Assembly: GCF_020991415.1 (NCBI RefSeq)
Contig: NZ_JAJMOY010000008.1
Span: forward strand, 62,001 to 126,000
Length of the DNA stretch: 64,000 nucleotides
Direction: 5' to 3'
Source: Flavobacterium sp. ENC
Lineage (GTDB): Bacteria > Bacteroidota > Bacteroidia > Flavobacteriales > Flavobacteriaceae
Every line of letters starts with the position of its first letter. Positions within the stretch are counted from its first letter, which is position 1. Below the pieces are notes generated by a model. That model saw only the letters and a program-made list of their open reading frames with translations. It ran no database searches and was not told the origin of the DNA. This document shows positions 16,577 to 24,454 of the stretch, one piece after another. The position numbers and the translations under genes are program-made.

Positions 16577-16915
16577 ATGGCGAAAAACTACTTTTATATT
16601 ATAATCTTACTGGCTTTTTTCTTTACCGTAAGTGCTTCTGCACAAGACAGTAAACAAACGTCAAAACCTCAGGATGGAAATACTATAGAGGGACTGAGCC
16701 TGTATCCTAACCCGGTCTTAAATGGAAAAGTATACATCTCCTCTAAGAACGATTTAGAGAAGGAAATTATTGTGTTTGACCTTTTAGGTAAAAAAGTAAT
16801 TCAGACGCACCTGACTTCAAAAGAATTAAATGTCGCAGATTTAGCTCCCGGCGTTTACATCATAAAAATCAGCGAAGAAAATGCTACCGCAACGCGAAAG
16901 CTCATTATTCGATAA
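16577..16915 (+). CDS. Minimal T9SS type A sorting-domain protein
   Basis: Only 112 residues: a signal peptide (ending VSASAQ, about residue 23), a linker of some 18 residues (DSKQTSKPQDGNTIEGL) and then a complete type A T9SS C-terminal domain with the usual landmarks YPNPV, a central IIVFDLLGKKV strand, LNVADLAPGVYIIKI and a final TRKLIIR. The T9SS domain normally sits at the end of a large secreted enzyme or adhesin; here there is no cargo. It may be a free decoy, a remnant of a larger gene, or a small protein that is itself attached to the cell surface. The gene has its own promoter and terminator, so it seems to be a real expressed unit. Confidence 0.85.
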   Translation: MAKNYFYIIILLAFFFTVSASAQDSKQTSKPQDGNTIEGLSLYPNPVLNGKVYISSKNDLEKEIIVFDLLGKKVIQTHLTSKELNVADLAPGVYIIKISEENATATRKLIIR

Positions 16916-16920
16916 AACAT

Positions 16921-16956
16921 TAAAAAGGCTCCAATGTTCATTGGAGCCTTTTTAAT
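16921..16956 (+). terminator. Intrinsic terminator
   Basis: TAAAAAGGCTCCAATG (16921-16936) pairs perfectly with 16939-16954. The run of A on one side and T on the other makes it usable in both directions. Confidence 0.85.
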
Positions 16957-16969
16957 AGTAGGCAGTCGC

Positions 16970-17033
16970 AGTTTTCAGTTTTCAGTAACTATGGCAGATT
17001 AAGACTGAAAACTGAGACTGAAAACTGAAAACT
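16970..17033. repeat. 17-bp inverted repeat, TTTTCAG family
   Basis: AGTTTTCAGTTTTCAGT (16970-16986) has its exact complement at 17017-17033, 30 nt later. It is preceded by CAGTCGCAG. A partial copy (CAGTCGCAGTTTTCAGT) occurs at 35081-35097 after ftsX, so this is a dispersed element. Confidence 0.7.
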
Positions 17034-17048
17034 TTTTACAATTATCCC

Positions 17049-17056
17049 TACCTTTG
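17049..17056 (+). promoter_or_regulatory. -7 promoter element TACCTTTG
   Basis: Exact TAnnTTTG match 13 bp before the TTG start of the LuxE-like gene. Confidence 0.5.
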
Positions 17057-17069
17057 CACAAAAAAAGTT

Positions 17070-18050
17070 TTGATTACAGCCAACGATATATTTACCATTT
17101 CAGGTCAGAAACAATTTGAAAAAACAGCACTAAAAGTGTTTCGTTTTCAACATGAGAATAACAAAGTATATCGTGATTTTTGTGATTTGTTAAAAGTAAA
17201 TCCACAGCAGGTAAAATCAATACAGCAAATTCCTTTTCTGCCTATTCAGTTTTTCAAAAGCCATAATGTGGTCTCCAATACAGATCCTGCCCAGGTCACT
17301 TTTACCAGCAGCGGAACTACAGGGATGATTACCAGTAAACATTTGGTAACCGACGTTTCTTTATACGAAGAAAGCTACCGAAAAGGATTTTCTGAATTTT
17401 ACGGCAATATTGAAGATTACGTTGTTTTAGCGCTTTTACCGTCTTATCTCGAGCGCGAAGGCTCTTCGTTAATCTACATGGTTGAAGACCTGATAAAACT
17501 ATCCAATCAGCCTGAAAGCGGGTTTTATTTGCACAACCACGATGAACTTATTCAAAAGCTTATTGAATTAGACCATGCAGGCCAAAATACAATTCTGATT
17601 GGCGTTACTTACGCCTTATTGGATTTAATTGAAAAACATCAGTTTCAGCTTCAGCATACCATTATTATGGAAACGGGAGGAATGAAAGGCAAACGTAAAG
17701 AAATGATTCGGGAAGAACTTCACGAACAGCTTTGCAAAGGCTTTGGGGTACAGGCCATTAACTCTGAATACGGAATGACCGAACTTTTAGGACAGGCTTA
17801 CTCTTTAGGAGAAGGTGTTTTTGAATGCCCTTCCTGGATGACTATCCTTGTCCGGGATCCGGAAGATGCCCTCACTTACGTAAAAGATGGAAAAACCGGC
17901 GGAATAAACGTTATTGATTTGGCCAATATTAATTCGTGTTCTTTTATCGCTACACAGGACTTAGGCAAGAAAAACCCCAACAATTCTTTCGAAGTATTGG
18001 GACGTTTTGATAATTCTGATATTCGAGGATGTAATTTGATGGTTCTCTAA
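17070..18050 (+). CDS. LuxE-like acyl-protein synthetase / acyl-adenylating enzyme
   Basis: 326 residues resembling the acyl-protein synthetase LuxE: an early FQFFKSHNVV-like segment (LPIQFFKSHNVV), the adenylate-binding loop TFTSSGTTGMITSKH (residues about 76-90), a METGGMKGKRKE region, and NSEYGMTELLGQAYS with the conserved Glu-Tyr-Gly-Met-Thr-Glu of ANL enzymes. Such enzymes activate a carboxylate with ATP. No luciferase (luxAB) or reductase (luxC) gene is nearby, so bioluminescence is not implied; homologues in Flavobacteria are usually solitary. The start is TTG at 17070, directly after a -7 box at 17049. A degenerate copy of its 3' end lies at 18526. Confidence 0.82.
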   Translation: MITANDIFTISGQKQFEKTALKVFRFQHENNKVYRDFCDLLKVNPQQVKSIQQIPFLPIQFFKSHNVVSNTDPAQVTFTSSGTTGMITSKHLVTDVSLYEESYRKGFSEFYGNIEDYVVLALLPSYLEREGSSLIYMVEDLIKLSNQPESGFYLHNHDELIQKLIELDHAGQNTILIGVTYALLDLIEKHQFQLQHTIIMETGGMKGKRKEMIREELHEQLCKGFGVQAINSEYGMTELLGQAYSLGEGVFECPSWMTILVRDPEDALTYVKDGKTGGINVIDLANINSCSFIATQDLGKKNPNNSFEVLGRFDNSDIRGCNLMVL

Positions 18051-18111
18051 AGGTTTAATCGTTGATTTGTTTCATTGGTTAACCGGAAAACTTCCAAAAA
18101 AGAAATTGTTT

Positions 18112-18459
18112 TTAATTTTCATCAACTGCAATACCAATACTTTCTATTTCATCCTGATTTAAAAGCTCTTTTTCTTTTTTATTTTTATTTTCCAAATATT
18201 TATAAATAAAATAGCATCCTAATCCTCCAAGTATTGCGCAAATAAAATCCAAACTTGAATTATAATTGCTATCATCATCTAATGACTCCATTCCATAAAC
18301 AACTGCAAGCCCGAAAACATAAATTAGTGCCGCCAAAAAATTAACTCCAAAATACGAACCTAATCCAATGAAAAAATATTTCCATTTGTTTTTATTGTAT
18401 TCAATAGCCAGATTGCTGAATGCTTTCCAAATCCAATACAGAAATAATATTCCAATCAT
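18112..18459 (-). CDS. Small unrecognised membrane protein
   Basis: I do not recognise this 115-residue product. It starts with a hydrophobic segment, has two further membrane segments (about 26-53 and 68-88), and ends in a charged tail (KYLENKNKKEKELLNQDEIE). It lies antisense between the LuxE-like gene and a decayed copy of that gene's end, so it may have come in with the insertion or duplication there. No mobility gene is seen with it. Confidence 0.6.
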   Translation of the reverse strand: MIGILFLYWIWKAFSNLAIEYNKNKWKYFFIGLGSYFGVNFLAALIYVFGLAVVYGMESLDDDSNYNSSLDFICAILGGLGCYFIYKYLENKNKKEKELLNQDEIESIGIAVDEN

Positions 18460-18525
18460 TTTTTTTTAGTTTTAGTTGATAAACTTAGTAAATAAAAAAC
18501 TTATTCAGTTCTAATCAAAAAAAAA

Positions 18526-18610
18526 TCCCAACCCTCTTTCGAAGTATTGGGACATTTTATAATTCTGATATTAGCGGCTGTAATCAAAGGGCCGTGTTAA
18601 TGTTTAATCG
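18526..18610 (+). pseudogene. Decayed copy of the 3' end of the LuxE-like gene
   Basis: The stretch including CTTTCGAAGTATTGGGAC, ATAATTCTGATATT and GTTTAATCG repeats, with a few substitutions and at least one deleted base, the end of the LuxE-like gene and its downstream flank at 17974-18061. The deleted base breaks the reading frame. The two copies bracket about 465 bp that hold the small membrane-protein gene. Confidence 0.75.
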
Positions 18611-18622
18611 TCTTTTAAAATT

Positions 18623-18642
18623 CCGGTTAAACAATTAACCGG
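18623..18642 (-). terminator. Hairpin downstream of tyrS
   Basis: CCGGTTAA (18623-18630) pairs with TTAACCGG (18635-18642). On the minus strand it follows the tyrS stop codon. T-rich sequence follows. The stem is short, so confidence is limited. Confidence 0.5.
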
Positions 18643-18651
18643 TTAAACAAT

Positions 18652-19947
18652 TTAAACAATTCTCAGCACAAAATAATTTTTCCTTCCGCTTTGCAGCAAC
18701 ACAAACTGATTGTTGATTAAATCATTTGCTGTTAACACAAAATCTTCTTTGATTTTCTCTCTGTTTACCGAAATTGAATTGGCCGTCAACGCACGTCTTG
18801 CTTCTCCGTTTGATTTAAAGAAACCCGTTTTTTCATTTAAAACCGTGATGATATCCAATCCGTTTTCTAAATCTGCTTTTGCAATTTCAGCTTGTGGAAC
18901 TCCGTCAAAAACTTCTAAAAAAGTCGCTTCATCCAGTTGTTTCAAATCGTCTGCCGTTGAGTTTCCGAATAAAATATTCGATGCCTGAATCGCTTTTTCC
19001 AATTCTTCTTTGCTGTGAACGAAGATGGTAATTTCTTCCGCTAATCTTTTTTGTAAAACTCTCAAATGAGGAGCGGCTTTATGCTCTTCAATTAAAGTAT
19101 CGATTTCTTCCTTATCAAGAAAAGTAAAAATCTTGATGTATTTTTCGGCATCCACATCTGTAGCATTTACCCAGAACTGGTAAAATTTATATACCGAAGT
19201 TTTATCAGCATCCAGCCAAACGTTTCCGCCTTCAGATTTCCCGAATTTAGACCCGTCTGCTTTTGTAATCAAAGGAGTGGTCAGGGCAAAAGCTTTTGAG
19301 TTTTCGCCTCCCATTCTGCGGACTAATTCTGTACCCGTGGTAATATTTCCCCATTGATCAGAGCCACCCATTTGCAAAATACAATTGTTGTTTTTATATA
19401 AATGGTAAAAATCGTATCCCTGAATTAACTGATAGGTAAATTCCGTAAAGGACATTCCTTCTCCTTCTCCGCTCAGTCTCTTTTTTACAGAATCTTTCGC
19501 CATCATGTAATTCACGGTAATACGTTTTCCAACTTCGCGCGCAAAATCAATAAACGAAAACTCTTTCATCCAATCGTAGTTATTCACCATTACCGGAGCA
19601 TTTTTATCGGTCGAATTAAAGTCCAGAAAACGAGATAAAACACTTTTTATTCCCGCTACATTTTTAGCCAGGGTTTCTTCGTTTAATAAATTTCTTTCAT
19701 CTGATTTTCCAGACGGATCACCAATCATTCCGGTTGCACCTCCAACCAAAGCGATCGGCTGGTGGCCAAAATTCTTTAAATGAACCAGTAAAATAATCTG
19801 AACCATGCTTCCAATATGAAGTGAATCTGCTGTTGGATCAAAACCAATATACGCTGTTGTTACTTCTTTCAGTAATTGTTCTTCCGTTCCAGGCATACTG
19901 TCGTGATATAACCCGCGCCATTTTAATTCTTCAACTAGATTTTTCAT
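18652..19947 (-). CDS. tyrS: Tyrosyl-tRNA synthetase
   Basis: Charges tRNA-Tyr with tyrosine in the cytoplasm. The 431-residue protein, a normal length, shows the class I features: YIGFDPTADSLHIGSMVQI (HIGH-type motif), GDPSGKSDER, the tyrosine-recognition region QGYDFYHLYKN, QMGGSDQWGN and the KMSKS-type loop GSKFGKSEGG. The C-terminal S4-like RNA-binding domain is present (residues about 365-431, ending NNQFVLLQSGRKNYFVLRIV). It appears to be a single-gene unit on the minus strand. Confidence 0.96.
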   Translation of the reverse strand: MKNLVEELKWRGLYHDSMPGTEEQLLKEVTTAYIGFDPTADSLHIGSMVQIILLVHLKNFGHQPIALVGGATGMIGDPSGKSDERNLLNEETLAKNVAGIKSVLSRFLDFNSTDKNAPVMVNNYDWMKEFSFIDFAREVGKRITVNYMMAKDSVKKRLSGEGEGMSFTEFTYQLIQGYDFYHLYKNNNCILQMGGSDQWGNITTGTELVRRMGGENSKAFALTTPLITKADGSKFGKSEGGNVWLDADKTSVYKFYQFWVNATDVDAEKYIKIFTFLDKEEIDTLIEEHKAAPHLRVLQKRLAEEITIFVHSKEELEKAIQASNILFGNSTADDLKQLDEATFLEVFDGVPQAEIAKADLENGLDIITVLNEKTGFFKSNGEARRALTANSISVNREKIKEDFVLTANDLINNQFVLLQSGRKNYFVLRIV

Positions 19948-20178
19948 TTTTTAAAATAATTTGTGCAAATATAATTAATTCCACAGTAGTCGTATCATAT
20001 AAATTTTATATGGTATCAAGATTTTGTTTTACAGCTATGTTTCAGGAATAAACCGATAATTCAGAAATAAATCCACTTGTTTTAGCACTTAAATCCCTGC
20101 ATTTTAAGTTCTGGGATCAGACTGAAAAAGTTTTAAAAAATTTCCTAAAGAAGCAGTAGGTTATTCTGTTTCGTTAAC

Positions 20179-20186
20179 TACTTTTG
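20179..20186 (+). promoter_or_regulatory. -7 promoter element TACTTTTG
   Basis: Exact TAnnTTTG match 20 bp before the ATG of the unrecognised barrel-like gene at 20207. Confidence 0.5.
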
Positions 20187-20206
20187 GCAAAAAAACAAAA
20201 CCCTAT

Positions 20207-21454
20207 ATGAAAAAAATTTTACTTCTTACTTTATTCTTTTATTACACTATTTCCAACGCACAAATATCATTTGAAAAAGGATATTTTATTTCAAATAGCG
20301 GAAAAAGAACAGAATGCTATATCAAAAATTTAGACTGGAAAGACAATCCGACAAATTTCAAATACAAGACGGAACTTACAGATTCAGAGCCTGCAACAGA
20401 AAGCATTGCGACAGTACAGGAATTCGGAATTGACAATGAAAGTACCTACAAAAGATTTAAGATAAAAATAGACCGTTCAAGCGATGACCTGAAAAAAATA
20501 TCGATGAATAGAAATCCGGACTGGAGAGAAGAAACCATCTTCTTAAAAGTACTCGTAGCCGGTGATGCCACTTTGTACGGGTATACGGAAGGCAATACGA
20601 ACCGATATTTTTATGATACCAAAACAATTCCGACAGAACAACTGATTTATGTCAAATTTATTCAGGCAGATAAAAATGAAGGCGCAGAAAGAATAAGTGA
20701 AAACAACGAGTACAAACAACAGCTTTTTAGAAATGTTAAATCGGAAGGAACCACTGAAAAAGAAATCCTAAATCTTAAATATAAAAAGGATGACCTGACA
20801 GAATATTTTTCTAAGTTTAACAATATCAGCCCTGCTTCAGGCGAGGAGAATGGTAAGAGAACAACTAAAAGCCAATTCTTTATCAAAATAACACCAGGGA
20901 TAAGTATCGCTTCCACTTCAATGAAAAATACTGCTGCTGCTCAATTTACTGTTGACCTTGACAAAAAAATGATTTTCAAAATTGGTGCAGAAGCCGAGTA
21001 CATACTTCCTTACAACAAAAACAAATGGAGTGTTTTCGTCAACCCTACCTATCAAAAATATGATGATGAAAAAGATTATAGTGTTTACACCGGTTTTATA
21101 TCAAATCCACAAATACCCTACAATGTAAAAATAAATCATAGCTCCATACAACTACCAATAGGTGTTAGACATTATATGTTTTTGAATCAAAACTCAAAGA
21201 TCTTCATTAATGCTGCCTATTCATTAGATGTAAGCAGTAAGACTGACATAGTTTATACTAATAAAACTGATAACAGTACCGTGAAATTTGATGGGAATCC
21301 GGGAAAAAACCTGGCATTTGGATTAGGCTATAATTTCAAAAATAAGTTCTCAGCTGAGATGAGATTTAATACAAAAAACGAATTGGTCAACTATGTCTAT
21401 CATTCTGCAAAATACAGTTCAATAGATTTTATTTTTGGCTATACCATTTTTTAG
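20207..21454 (+). CDS. Exported protein with C-terminal outer-membrane beta-barrel
   Basis: A 415-residue protein with a signal peptide (ending ISNAQ, residue 19). Residues 20-190 are a soluble alpha/beta region with the feature ISNSGKRTECYIKNLDWKDN, a pattern seen in several Bacteroidota surface proteins. From about residue 225 amphipathic strands of the PorT-like/outer-membrane barrel type appear (FFIKITPGISIASTSMKNTA, FKIGAEAEYILPYNKNKWSV, SIQLPIGVRHYMFLNQNSKI), ending SSIDFIFGYTIF. Function unknown. A hairpin at 21481 ends the unit. Confidence 0.78.
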   Translation: MKKILLLTLFFYYTISNAQISFEKGYFISNSGKRTECYIKNLDWKDNPTNFKYKTELTDSEPATESIATVQEFGIDNESTYKRFKIKIDRSSDDLKKISMNRNPDWREETIFLKVLVAGDATLYGYTEGNTNRYFYDTKTIPTEQLIYVKFIQADKNEGAERISENNEYKQQLFRNVKSEGTTEKEILNLKYKKDDLTEYFSKFNNISPASGEENGKRTTKSQFFIKITPGISIASTSMKNTAAAQFTVDLDKKMIFKIGAEAEYILPYNKNKWSVFVNPTYQKYDDEKDYSVYTGFISNPQIPYNVKINHSSIQLPIGVRHYMFLNQNSKIFINAAYSLDVSSKTDIVYTNKTDNSTVKFDGNPGKNLAFGLGYNFKNKFSAEMRFNTKNELVNYVYHSAKYSSIDFIFGYTIF

Positions 21455-21480
21455 TAAAAAATTCACCCGTTTAACTTTAA

Positions 21481-21524
21481 AGCAGCGAAAGTAAATTAAC
21501 CATTTATTTTCGTTGCTTTTTCTA
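21481..21524 (+). terminator. Intrinsic terminator
   Basis: AGCAGCGAAAGTAAA (21481-21495) pairs, with G:U pairs, with TTTATTTTCGTTGCT (21503-21517), followed by a T run. Confidence 0.7.
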
Positions 21525-21587
21525 TTTATATGGCGGATAAATCTGCAATGATAAAAATTCCATTACCAATTGATTTATCAAAAATAC

Positions 21588-21595
21588 TATCTTTA
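21588..21595 (+). promoter_or_regulatory. -7 promoter candidate TATCTTTA close to the start codon
   Basis: One mismatch to TAnnTTTG, ending only 4 bp before ATG 21600. If used, the mRNA would have almost no leader. It also excludes the longer in-frame start at 21570. Confidence 0.4.
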
Positions 21596-21599
21596 CAAA

Positions 21600-22601
21600 A
21601 TGGTATTAGTCACAGGAGGAACAGGTTTGGTCGGCTCGCATTTATTACTTCATTTAATTGAAAATGGAGAAAATGTCAGGGCTATTTACAGAAACCCAAA
21701 CAACATTCAGAAAACCAGATTAGTTTTCGAATTGTATAAAAAGGAAGATCTATTTGCAAAAATTGAATGGCTGGAAGCCGATATTCTCGATGTTCCGTCT
21801 TTAGAAATTGCTTTTGCCGGAATTGAATATGTTTACCATTGTGCAGCATTCATTTCTCTTGATCCCAAGGACGAAGACAAATTAAGAAAAACCAACATTG
21901 AAGGAACGGCCAATATGGTTAATTTATCTATCGCAAAACAAGTAAAAAAATTCTGTTTTGTGAGTTCGATTGCTGCTTTAGGAGATCTGGCTCCCCACGA
22001 AACCATCATTACAGAAGAAACCGAATGGAATCCTGAAAAACCACATAGCGACTATGCTATTTCTAAATATGGTGCGGAAATGGAAGTCTGGAGAGGGTTA
22101 CAGGAAGGTTTAGAAGTGATTATTATAAATCCTGGGGTAATTTTAGGTCCAATTCCGAAAACAAAAAGCTGTGAACAGGGAAGCGCTGAATTTTACGTAA
22201 AAGTAGCTAACGGGCTTTCTTTTTATACACTGGGGAGTACCGGATTTATTGCTGTAAACGATGTCATTAAAATTGCTTTTGAATTAATGAAAAGTAATAT
22301 CAAAAACGAACGGTTTACACTTATTGCAGAAAATATAGTCTTTCGGGATATCCTAAACACAATTGCCGATACGCTGAAAGTAAAAAGACCGCACATTCAC
22401 GCTAAACCTTTTTTATTGAATCTCGCCTGGGTAGCCGATGGAATATTTTCGACTTTGTTCTTTCAGAAAAGAAGAATTACCAAAGCAACGGCAAAAGCTT
22501 CTTATTCTAAAAGTTTGTATTCTAATGAAAAAATAAAAACCGCTCTGGGAACGGTTTTTTTAGATGTACATCAGTATGTAAGGGACATTTCAAAATTATA
22601 A
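21600..22601 (+). CDS. NAD(P)-dependent epimerase/dehydratase (extended SDR)
   Basis: 333 residues of the extended short-chain dehydrogenase family. The dinucleotide-binding motif TGGTGLVGSHL is at the N-terminus (residues 5-15), the active-site region has SSIAALGDL followed by the YAISKYGAE sequence with the catalytic Tyr-xxx-Lys, and NPGVILGP follows. The family acts on nucleotide sugars, steroids or flavonoid-type substrates; none is indicated here. It is convergent with the DUF4296 gene, only 2 bp apart. The longer frame from 21570 begins upstream of a -7-like box, so ATG 21600 is chosen. Confidence 0.87.
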   Translation: MVLVTGGTGLVGSHLLLHLIENGENVRAIYRNPNNIQKTRLVFELYKKEDLFAKIEWLEADILDVPSLEIAFAGIEYVYHCAAFISLDPKDEDKLRKTNIEGTANMVNLSIAKQVKKFCFVSSIAALGDLAPHETIITEETEWNPEKPHSDYAISKYGAEMEVWRGLQEGLEVIIINPGVILGPIPKTKSCEQGSAEFYVKVANGLSFYTLGSTGFIAVNDVIKIAFELMKSNIKNERFTLIAENIVFRDILNTIADTLKVKRPHIHAKPFLLNLAWVADGIFSTLFFQKRRITKATAKASYSKSLYSNEKIKTALGTVFLDVHQYVRDISKL

Positions 22602-22603
22602 GA

Positions 22604-23092
22604 TTATTTCTGAATTGTCTTTTTCATTTGCATGGTCCTTCTGATAGAATCAACATTGACCTTCACCAATTTTGCTTTATCAGTTTTGTGTGCTTGTCCT
22701 GATATTTTTTCTTTATTTTTCTTTTCTTTAGCTGCCTTCTTCTCATCGATTTTAGCTAATGAATCTGCCACTTTCTGATTTTTCTCCAATCGTTTGGCAA
22801 TTTCATCAAACATCTCTTTGTAGCCCTCGTAATCAGCGGCATAATAAATATTGCTTTGTGCAAACTGCAGACTGTCTACCTTGTATTTCTGCCACACAAA
22901 TCTCTTCTGACTGGTATCGCTTGAATCTAACGATAATGGATTTTGATATTTTATAGCTTCAAGAAGAGACAGATCATACATAATATCAATCATCTTTTCT
23001 CTTTCAATAAGTCCCTTGGGTTGTTTTACCAACTCCTTTTTACAACTTACGGAAAGAAACAAAACCAATACGATCACTACAAAATTCTTCAT
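22604..23092 (-). CDS. DUF4296-family lipoprotein
   Basis: 162 residues. A lipoprotein signal (VLFLSVSC, Cys17) is followed by the DUF4296 domain at about 28-110, with EREKMIDIMYDLSLLEAIKY, SLDSSDTSQKRFVWQKYKVD and FAQSNIYYAADYEGYKEMFD. The C-terminal 50 residues are Lys-rich. The family is restricted to Bacteroidota and has no known function. It is the last gene of a minus-strand run with polyprenol-phosphate mannosyltransferase and dihydroorotase; the spacing to dihydroorotase is 10 bp, so co-transcription is likely. Confidence 0.85.
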   Translation of the reverse strand: MKNFVVIVLVLFLSVSCKKELVKQPKGLIEREKMIDIMYDLSLLEAIKYQNPLSLDSSDTSQKRFVWQKYKVDSLQFAQSNIYYAADYEGYKEMFDEIAKRLEKNQKVADSLAKIDEKKAAKEKKNKEKISGQAHKTDKAKLVKVNVDSIRRTMQMKKTIQK

Positions 23093-23102
23093 CTGTCTTT
23101 TT

Positions 23103-24446
23103 TTATCTGTCGAACAATAATCTTTTTCCGTTACGAATATCTTTTACTTTAAAGTTATTGTAAACCAGTTCCCCATTTACAAAAGTATGCGTAATTCTGG
23201 ATCTGAAAGCAAAACCTTCAAATGGAGACCATCCGCATTTTGATAAAATATTATCCGGATTAACACTCCATGGCAAGCTTGGGTTTACGATGACCAAATC
23301 TGCAAAATAACCCTCTTTTATAAAACCTCTTTTTTCGATTTTGAAAATCTTAGCCGGATTATGGCACATTTTTTCCACGATTTTTTCCACTGAGATTTTT
23401 CCCTGATGATGTGCTTCAAACATCGCTACAACAGCGTGTTGCACCAATGGGCCGCCCGATGGTGCTTTCAGGTACGATTGTTTCTTTTCTTCTTTTGTAT
23501 GTGGCGCGTGGTCTGTAGCAATTACATCGATACGGCCATCATTTAAAGCTTCCCAAAGTGCTTTTCTGTCGCTTGCCGTTTTTACGGCAGGGTTCCATTT
23601 AATGAAATTTCCTTTCGTTTTATAATCTTCATCGGTAAACCAAAGATGATGCACACAAACCTCAGCGGTAATTTTTTTATCTTCCAATGGAATTTTATTG
23701 GTAAACAATTCCATTTCTTTCGCAGTGGAAAGATGAAAAATATGCAGTCGGGCACCTGTTTTTTTAGCCAGCGCTACTGCTTTGGAAGAGGAAATATAAC
23801 AAGCTTCCGCACTTCTGATCAGATGATGTGCCGTTACAGGAACATCTTCGCCATATTGTTCTTTAAACAAAGCCAGGTTATTCTGGATCGTAGTTTCGTC
23901 TTCGCAATGTACTGCGATTAACATTGGCGTACTGGAAAATATTTTTTCTAAAGTAGCCTCGTTATCGACCAGCATATTTCCGGTTGAAGAACCTAAAAAG
24001 ATTTTGATTCCGGCAACATTTCTTGGATTTGTTTTTAAAACTTCCTCCAGATTATCATTGGTTGCTCCCATCATAAACGAATAATTCGCAAATGATTTTA
24101 CGGCGGCAATCTGGTATTTATCTTCTAAGATTTCCTGCGTAACCGCATTGGGCACCGTATTAGGCTGTTCGATAAAAGAAGTGATTCCGCCGGCAACAGC
24201 TGCCCTGGATTCTGATTCAATATCCCCTTTATGTGTTAATCCCGGTTCTCTGAAATGCACCTGATCGTCAATAGCACCAGGCATTAAGTAATTCCCTTCC
24301 GCATCAATAACTTTACAGTCGGATGTTTTTAAGCTGATACTATCTGAAATTTCAACAATTAAGTCATTTTCAATCAATACATCGCCTTCAAAAATCGACC
24401 CTTCGTTTACAATTTTAGCGTTCTTTATTAAAATTCTGTTCATCAC
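23103..24446 (-). CDS. pyrC: Dihydroorotase
   Basis: Cyclises N-carbamoyl-aspartate to dihydroorotate in pyrimidine synthesis. The 447-residue amidohydrolase has MPGAIDDQVHFREPG (residues 56-69), later metal-site regions AVHCEDE, HIFHLST and VIATDHAPH with the catalytic Asp, and GGPLVQHA. In most type I enzymes the first metal site reads Asp-x-His-x-His; here it reads DDQVH, with Gln62 in the first His position and His64 in the second. I recall this variant in other Bacteroidota dihydroorotases, so I still call it an active pyrC, at slightly reduced confidence. The start could also be the second Met at 24443. It is 8 bp downstream of the mannosyltransferase gene. Confidence 0.88.
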   Translation of the reverse strand: MMNRILIKNAKIVNEGSIFEGDVLIENDLIVEISDSISLKTSDCKVIDAEGNYLMPGAIDDQVHFREPGLTHKGDIESESRAAVAGGITSFIEQPNTVPNAVTQEILEDKYQIAAVKSFANYSFMMGATNDNLEEVLKTNPRNVAGIKIFLGSSTGNMLVDNEATLEKIFSSTPMLIAVHCEDETTIQNNLALFKEQYGEDVPVTAHHLIRSAEACYISSSKAVALAKKTGARLHIFHLSTAKEMELFTNKIPLEDKKITAEVCVHHLWFTDEDYKTKGNFIKWNPAVKTASDRKALWEALNDGRIDVIATDHAPHTKEEKKQSYLKAPSGGPLVQHAVVAMFEAHHQGKISVEKIVEKMCHNPAKIFKIEKRGFIKEGYFADLVIVNPSLPWSVNPDNILSKCGWSPFEGFAFRSRITHTFVNGELVYNNFKVKDIRNGKRLLFDR

Positions 24447-24454
24447 CGTAGCTT

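Noticed and set aside
17070..18050. A lux operon for light production
   Set aside because: Only the LuxE-like gene is present, without luxAB, luxC or luxD.
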